DNA of 10,092 nt from JBMYQA01 sp049600855 (GCA_049600855.1 JBMYQA010000231.1:1-10092), one strand, 5' to 3'. Positions 1-5,837 are shown, counted from the stretch's first letter. Numbers and translations are program-made. The notes: generated by a model from the sequence alone, not told the origin.

Positions 1-1847
1 GCAATGAGCATGCTCATTCTTAAGTTACCAATGAGGTAATCGTTTCCTTTGATATAAATTAAGGTCGTTCCCGTAATTTTTGCTTCTAAACCTGTATCGG
101 CCAAAATACTGGTTAGTCGGGGTTCTATTTCACTATACACTAAGGAGTCCAGCTTTTTAGAACCGATATCGGCAATTTTCATCGAAATACGAATGCTTTC
201 TTCATGCTCATCAACAAAAGAGCTTACTAAACCTGAGCTATCTTGTTGATTTTTGAGAAATAGCAATACGTTATTTAACTCCCGCTTTGTTTGAGGATAT
301 TTAAACTTCTTCGGATTGCCATCCCAAAATGCCTGATTTGCCGCTTTGATAAACGATAATAAAGAAACTGGTCGGGTAGCAACCTCAATGGAATCGAGGT
401 AATTCTGAATTTGATTTACCTTTTTCTGCACCGAACGTTTACGAATGCCTCGTTTCTTGCCGGTGTTAATCACAATCTCCAAGGGCATGACTCCCGAAAA
501 GTTATTTTCAAAGAAGTACAAGTCTTGCTTGAGTTCTGACTTTTCAGGCAAATCGTCCATCATGTAAGTTAATGCTTCCACTTTTGTTGCGCCATAGAAT
601 GCAACTACTACAATTACAATAGTAACTCCATACACCACAGGTCGATATTTATTTACAATGATATCGAAGGCTTTAAGAATCGCATTAATTGGCTTAAACT
701 CTAAGTGTCTGACATGTCTTCTTTTAGGATCGGGGAGGTAAGAGAATACTGCTGGAATGAATGTGATGCTGATGAAGAATGTACTTAAGATACTCACACT
801 AGCCAACGTACCAAACTCTTTCATGATGGTGATGCTCGTGCTCGTCAATACGACAAAGCCAATGGCAGTAGTGGCGTTGGTAATTAGTGTTACTGCACCA
901 ATTTTGCGAATCACCATGCTGAGTGCCTTGGCTTTATTGCCGTGTGCCGCAAACTCTTGATGGTATTTATTGAGTAAATAGATGCAATTTGGAATACCAA
1001 TCACTACTAAAATTGGTGGAAGTAGCCCAGTGAGCATCGTCATTTTATAACCAAACAGCACTAAAAAACCCATCGTCCAAACGACTACCATACCAATCAC
1101 AATCAGTGAATAGAACATGGGTGAGAATGAACGGAAGAATAGGAATAAGATCAATGCAGTAATGGCCACCGAAATGGCTAAGAACATTTCTAATTCAGCT
1201 TTTACCTTTCCTGCTAAGACTGATCTTAGGTAGGGCAAACCTGCATAATGCAAAGTGATGCCCGTTTCTTCTTCAAAAACCTTCCCTCGCTCAATCAAAT
1301 CATCGACCAACTGCAAACGCTTCTTAGAGTTGAGGTATTCATCATTCATCGACACCAAGAAAAGCATGGCACCATTTTCGGAGTTCACAAATTGATCTTC
1401 ATAAAATTTGGTATCAAAGAAAATAGCGAGTAAGCTGTCTAAAGCTTCTTGCGAATCAGGAGCTTCTTTAAAAAGCGGTTCGGTTTCGAAGCGCTTTTCC
1501 TCCATATTTTTGATCAGTACAGGCAAATCATGAACGGAGATTACTTCTGTAATTCCTTCCATGCCAGCAAAGCTTTCTTTTAATGTTTGTAGTTTATTAA
1601 ACTTCTCATATTCATAAATACTAGAATCTTTCATCCCAATAGCCATGATATTACCATCTTCTCCAAAAGTATTTTTGAAGCTTTGGTAGTAGATCATGTC
1701 AGGATCATCGGCTGGTACAACTTTGGCATAATCGTAGGCCATTTGTACGCCTCTTCCCAAATAGCCCATTACAGCGGTGATACTCAATAAGAGAAGAATG
1801 AGAAAAAGCCTATTTCGCAGAATAAAGTGGGAGAATTTCGTCCACAT
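1..1847 (-). CDS. MMPL/RND-superfamily exporter, 3' end cut by window edge
   Basis: The frame is open from ATG at 1847 to base 1 (615 full codons). An in-frame TGA lies just upstream, and this is the first ATG after it. Visible layout: TM1 at about residues 12-30; a large extracytoplasmic loop at about 35-215; a bundle of five helices at about 219-366, including the stretch around LLPPILVVIGIPN (275-287) and NKYHQE (293-298); a linker; TM7 at about 402-418; and a second extracytoplasmic domain. The next helix bundle starts at the edge. This one-helix, loop, five-helix repeat is the RND/MMPL fold. Members export lipids, pigments or other hydrophobic compounds across the inner membrane using the proton gradient. 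The substrate cannot be read from the sequence. The TM4 motif has IPN (285-287) where mycobacterial MmpL and many RND pumps have an acidic residue. No adaptor or outer-membrane channel gene lies upstream. The family call is firm; the substrate is unknown. Confidence 0.9.
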   Translation of the reverse strand, partial: MWTKFSHFILRNRLFLILLLLSITAVMGYLGRGVQMAYDYAKVVPADDPDMIYYQSFKNTFGEDGNIMAIGMKDSSIYEYEKFNKLQTLKESFAGMEGITEVISVHDLPVLIKNMEEKRFETEPLFKEAPDSQEALDSLLAIFFDTKFYEDQFVNSENGAMLFLVSMNDEYLNSKKRLQLVDDLIERGKVFEEETGITLHYAGLPYLRSVLAGKVKAELEMFLAISVAITALILFLFFRSFSPMFYSLIVIGMVVVWTMGFLVLFGYKMTMLTGLLPPILVVIGIPNCIYLLNKYHQEFAAHGNKAKALSMVIRKIGAVTLITNATTAIGFVVLTSTSITIMKEFGTLASVSILSTFFISITFIPAVFSYLPDPKRRHVRHLEFKPINAILKAFDIIVNKYRPVVYGVTIVIVVVAFYGATKVEALTYMMDDLPEKSELKQDLYFFENNFSGVMPLEIVINTGKKRGIRKRSVQKKVNQIQNYLDSIEVATRPVSLLSFIKAANQAFWDGNPKKFKYPQTKRELNNVLLFLKNQQDSSGLVSSFVDEHEESIRISMKIADIGSKKLDSLVYSEIEPRLTSILADTGLEAKITGTTLIYIKGNDYLIGNLRMSMLI

Positions 1848-1906
1848 AGTTCGTATTTTTCAGTTGCTGTGGGAGGTCTTGAGTTCTTTCTGGTTGAGTT
1901 GACTTT

Positions 1907-1936
1907 CAATCCTAATTTTCAGATTCCCTACACAAA
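1907..1936 (-). promoter_or_regulatory. Candidate Bacteroidota promoter for the MMPL exporter gene
   Basis: On the minus strand TTTG (1936-1933) is followed after 18 nt by TAGGATTG (1914-1907), one base away from the -7 consensus TAnnTTTG. The spacing fits the 17-23 nt known for Flavobacterium and Bacteroides. The implied leader would be about 55 nt. No Shine-Dalgarno motif precedes the ATG, which is usual in this phylum. Confidence 0.35.
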
Positions 1937-2148
1937 TTCAATCAATTTCTTTTACTAAAGACAGCTTTTACCTCAATTGGTTTAAGCCATTTTATAGTTT
2001 TACATTTCTTTAACGGCAGGTAGTGTACCTATTTGATGATGAAGTTGTCTAACATTGACTTCTTTTAGCTACAAAAGTGCAAAGAACACTCACTCTACAT
2101 TATTTTTCTTGAATTAACGCTGCTAGTTCTGTAAAATAATGACTCTGC

Positions 2149-2171
2149 TAATAAGGACTTCAATCTTATTA
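2149..2171. repeat. Inverted repeat TAATAAG / CTTATTA
   Basis: Two perfect 7-base arms (2149-2155 and 2165-2171) enclose a 9-nt loop. There is no U-tract, so it is not a standard terminator. It lies about 35 nt downstream of the minus-strand -7 box at 2206-2213. Function unknown; it may be chance in AT-rich DNA. Confidence 0.4.
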
Positions 2172-2205
2172 CCTAGCTCTTGCTTTTTAAGTTCCTGTAG
2201 CACTG

Positions 2206-2213
2206 CAAAAATA
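2206..2213 (-). promoter_or_regulatory. Exact -7 box (TATTTTTG) with no adjacent gene
   Basis: TATTTTTG matches TAnnTTTG exactly on the minus strand. No good TTTG sits at the expected upstream spacing. The start of the next gene in this direction is about 350 nt away. It could be a distal exporter promoter, the promoter of a small RNA, or a chance match. Confidence 0.25.
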
Positions 2214-2256
2214 CAAATCTTCACTACAATGTAAGCGCAATCATCTTTAACAAGTG

Positions 2257-2736
2257 CTAAGCTTGTATGCTCAACATGTGAATGGCCGCAGCAGCTGCTT
2301 CTACGCCTTTATTTCCATATTGTCCACCTGCACGGTCTTGAGCCTGTTGTAACGTATCAGGAGTAAGCACTCCAAATATGACAGGTTTATTATATTTCAG
2401 GCTTACATCTGTAATGCCTTGAGCCACAGCCATACAAATAAAATCGAAATGTTTCGTTTCCCCTTGAATCACACAACCAATACAAATGACTGCTGCCACA
2501 TCGTCTTCTTGAGCAGCCCATTGAGCAGCGAGTGTGAGTTCATAGGCTCCCGGTACCGTTCTCGTTTCAATCAGCGCTTCATTTGCTCCCTCTTTCACTA
2601 ATGTTTCATAAGCCCCCTGATGTAAAGGGCCTGTAATGTCATCGTGATAAGCAGAAACTACCAATACAAACTTTTTTTGTGAGATATCAATTTGGGTGGG
2701 CGCATAATCGCTCAAATTCTTCAAAGCTGAAGCCAT
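2257..2736 (-). CDS. ribH: 6,7-dimethyl-8-ribityllumazine synthase
   Basis: The product (159 aa) catalyses the penultimate step of riboflavin synthesis. It condenses 5-amino-6-ribitylamino-uracil with 3,4-dihydroxy-2-butanone 4-phosphate, usually as a cytosolic 60-mer or pentamer. Family motifs are in order: substrate-loop VPGAYEL (61-67), GCVIQGETKHFDFI (87-100) with the catalytic His at 96, FGVLT (121-125), and DRAGG plus GNKGVEAA (134-148) with the phosphate-binding Arg and the Lys. The length is normal for the family. The frame can be extended to a TTG at 2766, but the -7 box at 2781-2774 would leave that codon almost no leader. The ATG at 2736 also gives the MASALKNLSDY start typical of Bacteroidota homologues. 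The gene stands apart from other rib genes, as is common in this phylum. I see no FMN riboswitch upstream. Confidence 0.96.
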   Translation of the reverse strand: MASALKNLSDYAPTQIDISQKKFVLVVSAYHDDITGPLHQGAYETLVKEGANEALIETRTVPGAYELTLAAQWAAQEDDVAAVICIGCVIQGETKHFDFICMAVAQGITDVSLKYNKPVIFGVLTPDTLQQAQDRAGGQYGNKGVEAAAAAIHMLSIQA

Positions 2737-2773
2737 AGTAGATGCATTAAAGATTACTGGTTTCAAACAGGCG

Positions 2774-2781
2774 CAAAATTA
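2774..2781 (-). promoter_or_regulatory. ribH promoter -7 box (TAATTTTG)
   Basis: TAATTTTG on the minus strand is an exact TAnnTTTG match, 37 nt upstream of the chosen ribH ATG. That predicts a leader of about 30 nt. The -33 region has no clear TTTG. The box decides the start: transcription would begin within a few bases of the alternative TTG at 2766. Confidence 0.55.
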
Positions 2782-2915
2782 GTAATTCTTTTGCTAGGAA
2801 GTAGTGCTTTTGTAGAAAGAGGTAAGAATTTTATGTAGAGTGTAGTTTTATGAGAACTTTTAATGAGCTTATCTAAAAGTTTACCTTCCATTTCAAGTCA
2901 CCCAATTCTCATCAA

Positions 2916-2925
2916 CTTGTACAAG
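2916..2925. repeat. 10-bp palindrome CTTGTACAAG
   Basis: Perfect palindrome in the gap between the membrane-protein gene (stop at 2993) and the ribH promoter (2781). It could be an operator half-site pair, but the flanks do not extend the symmetry. No binding protein is suggested. Confidence 0.25.
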
Positions 2926-2928
2926 CAC

Positions 2929-2994
2929 AACAGCAGGAATAGTAATTATACTTATGGATAGCGCAAGCTAAATGGCATAAGAATAATTGCTGTT
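2929..2994. repeat. Long interrupted hairpin with GCAA tetraloop at the stop of the membrane-protein gene
   Basis: Arms pair in nested order: AACAGCA (2929-2935) with TGCTGTT (2988-2994); ATTAT (2945-2949) with ATAAT (2983-2987); CTTATG (2951-2956) with CATAAG (2976-2981); TAGC (2959-2962) with GCTA (2967-2970). The innermost stem closes on GCAA, a GNRA tetraloop when read on the plus strand. Internal loops or bulges separate the stems. The outer arm overlaps the stop codon of the minus-strand gene at 2993-3460. There is no U-tract. It may act in 3'-end processing or be a remnant of a small mobile repeat. Confidence 0.5.
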
Positions 2995-3460
2995 ACATTT
3001 CACGAGTACTTTTTTGGGCGGGCAACCAAAATGGGCCTACTGCCAATAATAAAATCAGCACATTAAAAAAAACATTTGGGGCATTTCCCGAAGCTATAGA
3101 ACCCAAACTATCCAAAAAAAACCACGCTAGAATACCAATTAATACGGTTCTGCGAACCATTTCAGGAGCTTTATCATACACCCAAACAGATAAACACCAA
3201 ATCATGATACCCCATCCGAAGAGAAATCCTCCTGTTAAGGCAGATAAAAACCTTGTATCTGGCGAAGCATAAGTAGTGGAACCATCTAAGGGCCAACTCA
3301 AAAGGTCGAGGGTAAAACGAGCAGGTTCTAATGTTGATTCCATCGTACCCAAAAAGAAAACTGGTCCGAACGATCCCACTACAAAGGCCGTCACCTTTAA
3401 CCAAAACTTGTGAAACGACTGTGTCATCACACCTTTTTGACTGCTAGTTTTTAATTTCAT
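2993..3460 (-). CDS. Small four-helix membrane protein, function unknown
   Basis: The predicted product is 155 aa from ATG at 3460. A GTG at 3463 directly precedes it, and another ATG at 3427 would give 144 aa and remove only a polar Lys/Ser/Thr-rich tail. Four hydrophobic segments are visible, at about residues 21-41, 73-94, 104-123 and 129-147. Between the first two lies a conserved-looking loop with PARFTLDLLSWPLDG (47-61) and a Pro/Asp/Thr-rich stretch. The third helix contains WFFLDSLGSIASGN (113-126). I recall similar small integral membrane proteins in proteobacteria without known function. The last codons overlap the hairpin at 2929-2994. The transposon lies directly upstream, so the native promoter region may have been displaced or separated. 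The gene itself is intact. Confidence 0.75.
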   Translation of the reverse strand: MKLKTSSQKGVMTQSFHKFWLKVTAFVVGSFGPVFFLGTMESTLEPARFTLDLLSWPLDGSTTYASPDTRFLSALTGGFLFGWGIMIWCLSVWVYDKAPEMVRRTVLIGILAWFFLDSLGSIASGNAPNVFFNVLILLLAVGPFWLPAQKSTREM

Positions 3461-3502
3461 CACAGTATTATTTTTAAATCCATTAATAAAGCTTTAAAAG
3501 CT

Positions 3503-3548
3503 AGTGTTAGACTTCAAGATTAGTGATTACCTACATGAAGTGTTAGAC
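3503..3548. repeat. Direct repeat of AGTGTTAGAC next to the IS left end
   Basis: The 10-mer AGTGTTAGAC occurs at 3503-3512 and again at 3539-3548, 36 bp apart. The right IS end read inward begins AAGTGTCTAATC, which is related. The repeats could be transposase-binding sites just outside the element, or part of a longer left end than the one annotated. Confidence 0.4.
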
Positions 3549-3560
3549 GGTAGCGTCTAA
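3543..3560. repeat. Perfect hairpin TTAGACG-GTAG-CGTCTAA at IS left end
   Basis: Two 7-base arms (3543-3549, 3554-3560) enclose a GTAG loop. The right arm overlaps the left terminal repeat. The hairpin reads as two outward- and inward-facing copies of the IS tip GTCTAA almost touching, as in a junction of abutted ends. Confidence 0.55.
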
Positions 3561-3566
3561 TCAAGA
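3552..3566 (+). repeat. IS left terminal inverted repeat (candidate)
   Basis: AGCGTCTAATCAAGA pairs with the right end at 13 of 15 bases, with mismatches at positions 3 and 14. It lies downstream of the transposase stop. The true tip may be further out, because related AGTGTTAGAC copies lie at 3503 and 3539. Confidence 0.5.
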
Positions 3567-3658
3567 GCAGTCACAGTGTGAACTTATCATTTCTCCTGTT
3601 TGGTTAATAAAAAGTCAAAAACGTAAAACAAATACTAAACATCTAAAAACTTTACTGA

Positions 3659-4897
3659 TTATACCGCTTTGCGGTGATGATATATTTTACTATTTGAAGT
3701 GGCAATCAAAAGATTATGCAACCAATTGTTATGATATACAAATCCATTTAACCTAGCCATAGGCGATTCAAGTTTAGGATTTTCTCTACACACCTTTGGA
3801 GCAGAAGGCGCAAAGTTATAAATCATTGCAAATGCCCTAAAGTTAAGCGTAGTCGCTTTGATTGTCGAATGAAACATTTGTGAATTATAAGCATGCCTGT
3901 CCATAGCTCTCATTAATCGGTCAAGCATATTAGAAGTTCTAAATGCTTGAGGGCTTTGAAAATGAGCAATCCACTTATCTTTTTTTAGACATAGCTTAAG
4001 AATATTATTTTTCATGGCCGAATCAGGCACATGTTTAGTAGTCCATTCTCTCAGCCTTCGAATCTGTTGTGCTAGTGATTTTACAGATTCAGCTCGATAG
4101 CAATCCCAGATTTTATCAGCTGCTAGCTCAAAGTAGCTTTGCAATTTTTTGGTTGCTCGATCACGCACTTTGATAAAAGCATGCAGAAAGCATTCAATCA
4201 CCAAAATAGTAGGAAAGAGCGTTTTCCAAGCATTTTGAGTCGATTTCCAACCATCCGTATTCACACTACTAGGTTTATAATCAGTACAGTATTCCAATGC
4301 TTCTTGTTTGAATACTCCATAAGCATTTGTCAAGGATTTCTCATCTGCTCCACTACTTACTTCCATACCTATAAAGCATCCTTTTGCTACTGTGGTAGCT
4401 ACATAAGCTTTCTTTCCTTTAATACGAATATGGTGTTCATCAGCAAGAATATCTTCGGGTAAATTACCTTTACTGACACTAGTTTGAACAATACTATAGC
4501 GACCTAAAAAAGCATATAGTCTGTACCACCACATAGCATTACGTCCAAAAACAACAGCTAGTGCCCAAAATGGGACGCCAAAGCGAAGTAAGAAAAGGCC
4601 ATTGGAGGCATCTTGTGTCTTACCTCGTAAATAAGGTAATAAATAGCTTGGACGGATTCGATAGCTAATCCCTGATATGCTTATTTTACGCATCTGGATA
4701 CCTGTTTTCTTCGATAAACGTGTTTTCCCATTCAAGCAATAACCTGTTGACATCTCTTCTGGAAATAAAGCAGGAAATTCCTGATAATATTGACTAATCA
4801 TTTCATGAGCTTGCGTGGGATCATTCATGAAAGTTGAATAATCTGATTCTAAAATAGGAAGAACTATTGTCCGATTTTCATTACCTTTAAGTGCCAT
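3659..4897 (-). CDS. DDE transposase, MULE/IS256-like, of the insertion sequence
   Basis: The product (412 aa, ATG at 4897, TAA at 3661-3659) cuts and joins DNA at the ends of its own element. The N-terminal third has an HTH-like block, FGVPFWALAVVFGRNAMWWYRL (106-127). The RNase H-like core follows. The first acid is in LADEHHIRIKGKKAYVATTV (151-170; D153). The second is in NTDGW (213-217; D215), followed by the CxxH pair C236/H239 in IECFLHAFIKV. CxxH after the second Asp is a mark of the MULE/IS256 group. The third acid is probably D326 in TSNMLDRLMR (321-330), where related families have Glu. The C-terminal part has LNFRAFAMIYNFAP (351-364). I recognise this broad family from other bacteria but cannot name its IS family with confidence. 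It is complete, with no frameshift. Confidence 0.88.
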   Translation of the reverse strand: MALKGNENRTIVLPILESDYSTFMNDPTQAHEMISQYYQEFPALFPEEMSTGYCLNGKTRLSKKTGIQMRKISISGISYRIRPSYLLPYLRGKTQDASNGLFLLRFGVPFWALAVVFGRNAMWWYRLYAFLGRYSIVQTSVSKGNLPEDILADEHHIRIKGKKAYVATTVAKGCFIGMEVSSGADEKSLTNAYGVFKQEALEYCTDYKPSSVNTDGWKSTQNAWKTLFPTILVIECFLHAFIKVRDRATKKLQSYFELAADKIWDCYRAESVKSLAQQIRRLREWTTKHVPDSAMKNNILKLCLKKDKWIAHFQSPQAFRTSNMLDRLMRAMDRHAYNSQMFHSTIKATTLNFRAFAMIYNFAPSAPKVCRENPKLESPMARLNGFVYHNNWLHNLLIATSNSKIYHHRKAV

Positions 4898-4912
4898 CAG
4901 TTTTGTTTGGAG

Positions 4913-4927
4913 TTTTGATTAGACACT
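4913..4927 (-). repeat. IS right terminal inverted repeat (candidate)
   Basis: Read inward on the minus strand it is AGTGTCTAATCAAAA, matching the left end at 13 of 15 bases. It ends 15 bp before the transposase ATG, so the transposase promoter must lie in or beyond the repeat. Confidence 0.5.
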
Positions 4928-5014
4928 TAAAGCTAAACATTATTGATGGCTTTTCTTTTTATCACCGCAATCCGTTATAATCAGAAACTTTAGTTAATTT
5001 AGTTAAGCGAACTT

Positions 5015-5022
5015 TAGATTTG
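5015..5022 (+). promoter_or_regulatory. Promoter -7 box (TAGATTTG) of the PepSY-like gene
   Basis: TAGATTTG is an exact TAnnTTTG match. A weak TTTAG at 4989-4993 sits 21 nt upstream as a possible -33 box. The predicted start point near 5028 gives a short leader of about 20 nt to the ATG at 5047. It excludes the in-frame TTG at 5020, which lies inside the box. Confidence 0.6.
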
Positions 5023-5046
5023 TTCTGTTCACCTAATACAAACTTT

Positions 5047-5547
5047 ATGAGAAAGATATTAGTTATTTTTTTATGTCTAGTGGTTTGCCAAGTGGCTTAT
5101 GCACAGGGCAAACGTAAAAAGAAAGATTGGTTAGAAGACGCAGCCGTACCAACTGCGGTCATGAATGCCTATAAGGGTAAATTTGCGAATGCTTCAGACA
5201 GTAAATGGAGAAAAACCAAGAAAGGGAACTTCAAAGCGATCCATAAGGATAACGATAACAAAGTAGAAGTAACGTTTGCTCCTGATGGCACTTGGAAACA
5301 CACCCGAACGAAACTCGGTAGCGCCAATATTCCTGCTTCCGTCTCTTCTTACATTAGTGGTAAGTATGCAGGGTTTGAAACCAAAAAAGTAGTGCTTCAC
5401 GAAAACGCTGGTAAGGAAACTCGCTATTTGGCTCATCTGAAAAAAGGAGAAGAAAAAATGAAGCTGTGGTTTGACAAAGATGGTAAGTTTGAGAAAGTTA
5501 AAAAGCCTAAAAAGGGAAAAGGTGATGATGATGGTTCTGAAAAATAA
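5047..5547 (+). CDS. Secreted PepSY-like (beta-lactamase-inhibitor-like) protein
   Basis: The product is 166 aa from ATG at 5047. A signal peptide is clear: MRK, then ILVIFLCLVVCQV, then AYA before Gln20, the likely signal peptidase I site. Two related units follow. Unit 1 (about 34-83) starts VPTAVMNAYKGKF and ends VTFAPDGTW. Unit 2 (about 95-148) starts IPASVSSYISGKY and ends LWFDKDGKF. Each has a helix followed by strands, the layout of the PepSY-like family common in Bacteroidota (PF11396 type). Members are periplasmic or surface proteins, mostly of unknown role. The C-terminus (149-166) is Lys-rich, then Asp-rich. The mature protein is very basic. There is no Cys right after the signal, so it is not a lipoprotein. 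It has its own promoter and terminator, hence is monocistronic. An earlier in-frame TTG at 5020 is rejected because it lies in the promoter. Confidence 0.88.
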   Translation: MRKILVIFLCLVVCQVAYAQGKRKKKDWLEDAAVPTAVMNAYKGKFANASDSKWRKTKKGNFKAIHKDNDNKVEVTFAPDGTWKHTRTKLGSANIPASVSSYISGKYAGFETKKVVLHENAGKETRYLAHLKKGEEKMKLWFDKDGKFEKVKKPKKGKGDDDGSEK

Positions 5548-5570
5548 ATCCATTATTTAAGTCAAATTGG

Positions 5571-5598
5571 AAGGAAAGTCTAGTGGCTTTCCTTTTTT
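5571..5598 (+). terminator. Intrinsic terminator after the PepSY-like gene
   Basis: Perfect 8-bp stem AAGGAAAG (5571-5578) and CTTTCCTT (5587-5594) with an 8-nt loop, running into a T-tract (5593-5598). It lies 23 bp past the stop. Confidence 0.88.
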
Positions 5599-5742
5599 AA
5601 TACGCTTTTTCTTGAAAGAGTGCTGGGGCAATCCCGCTGGTATTACTGCAAAAAAGAGCTTTAATTGAGCAATTTTTCACTCACCTTTGCTCGAAAAAAC
5701 TAATGTTGGCCAAGCCCATAGCTCATTCAAAAGCCGATTATG

Positions 5743-5767
5743 TTAATAAGGCTTATTAATGATCATT
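5743..5767. repeat. Two overlapping palindromes upstream of the TPR gene
   Basis: TTAATAAG-G-CTTATTAA (5743-5759) has perfect 8-bp arms and a one-base centre. It overlaps AATGATCATT (5758-5767), a perfect 10-bp palindrome. The pair lies about 90 bp upstream of the TPR start and could be an operator array. Confidence 0.4.
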
Positions 5768-5775
5768 CACATTAT

Positions 5776-5807
5776 TTTGATCGAATAAATGGCCTTATAT
5801 TTAAGGC
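5776..5807 (+). promoter_or_regulatory. Candidate TPR-gene promoter with palindromic -7 region
   Basis: TTTG (5776-5779) is followed after 16 nt by TATATTTA (5796-5803), one base off TAnnTTTG. The -7 box lies inside an inverted repeat, GCCTTA (5792-5797) and TAAGGC (5802-5807). A protein bound there would block it. The spacing is slightly short for a Bacteroidota promoter. Confidence 0.3.
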
Positions 5808-5825
5808 AGTTTTGTTTGTAACCGT

Positions 5826-5837
5826 TGGCATATGCCA
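5826..5837. repeat. 12-bp palindrome TGGCATATGCCA before the TPR gene
   Basis: Perfect palindrome ending 16 bp before the TPR start codon, so inside the predicted leader. It could be a DNA operator or a small RNA hairpin near the ribosome site. Confidence 0.4.

Larger units (their letters stand above)
1848..2256. other. 409-bp non-coding gap between exporter gene and ribH
   Basis: No convincing gene was found on either strand. The gap holds the candidate exporter promoter (1907-1936), a consensus -7 box on the minus strand (2206-2213) and an inverted repeat (2149-2171). The longest minus-strand frame of note is a 26-residue stretch from GTG at 2203 to TAG at 2123, which I do not call as a gene. 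A weak 5-bp stem (ACAAG/CTTGT) overlaps the ribH stop codon, but it has no U-tract and is not a clear terminator. Confidence 0.6.
3552..4927 (-). mobile_element. Insertion sequence, about 1.38 kb, single transposase gene
   Basis: One transposase gene fills nearly the whole element. Candidate terminal inverted repeats match at 13 of 15 positions: left 3552-3566 (AGCGTCTAATCAAGA) and, read inward, right 4927-4913 (AGTGTCTAATCAAAA). The left repeat is about 90 bp beyond the stop codon and the right one about 15 bp before the start, so both lie outside the gene, as expected. No clean target duplication abuts these ends. A 7-bp AAAGCTA occurs at 3497-3503 and 4929-4935, which would suit a longer left end. 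Boundaries are therefore approximate. The transposase is unbroken, so the element may still be active. Confidence 0.7.

Noticed and set aside
757..960. Plus-strand frame of 67 codons
   Set aside because: It lies wholly inside the MMPL exporter gene on the other strand; low-complexity Val/Leu/Met content is the shadow of membrane helices.
2123..2203. 26-codon minus-strand frame from GTG at 2203, amphipathic-looking
   Set aside because: Too short, starts at GTG within a few bases of the -7 box, and has no ribosome site or recognisable family.
4139..4462. Plus-strand frame of 107 codons within the IS
   Set aside because: Antisense to the transposase; composition (Cys/Phe/Ser-rich) is typical of a shadow frame.
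3669..4970. TTGCGGTGAT at 3669-3678 and its inverted copy at 4961-4970 as IS ends
   Set aside because: The left copy lies inside the transposase coding sequence, so it cannot be the element's end. Probably chance.
5194..5553. Minus-strand frame of 119 codons opposite the PepSY-like gene
   Set aside because: Phe-rich shadow of a Lys-rich gene; the plus-strand gene has promoter, signal peptide and terminator.
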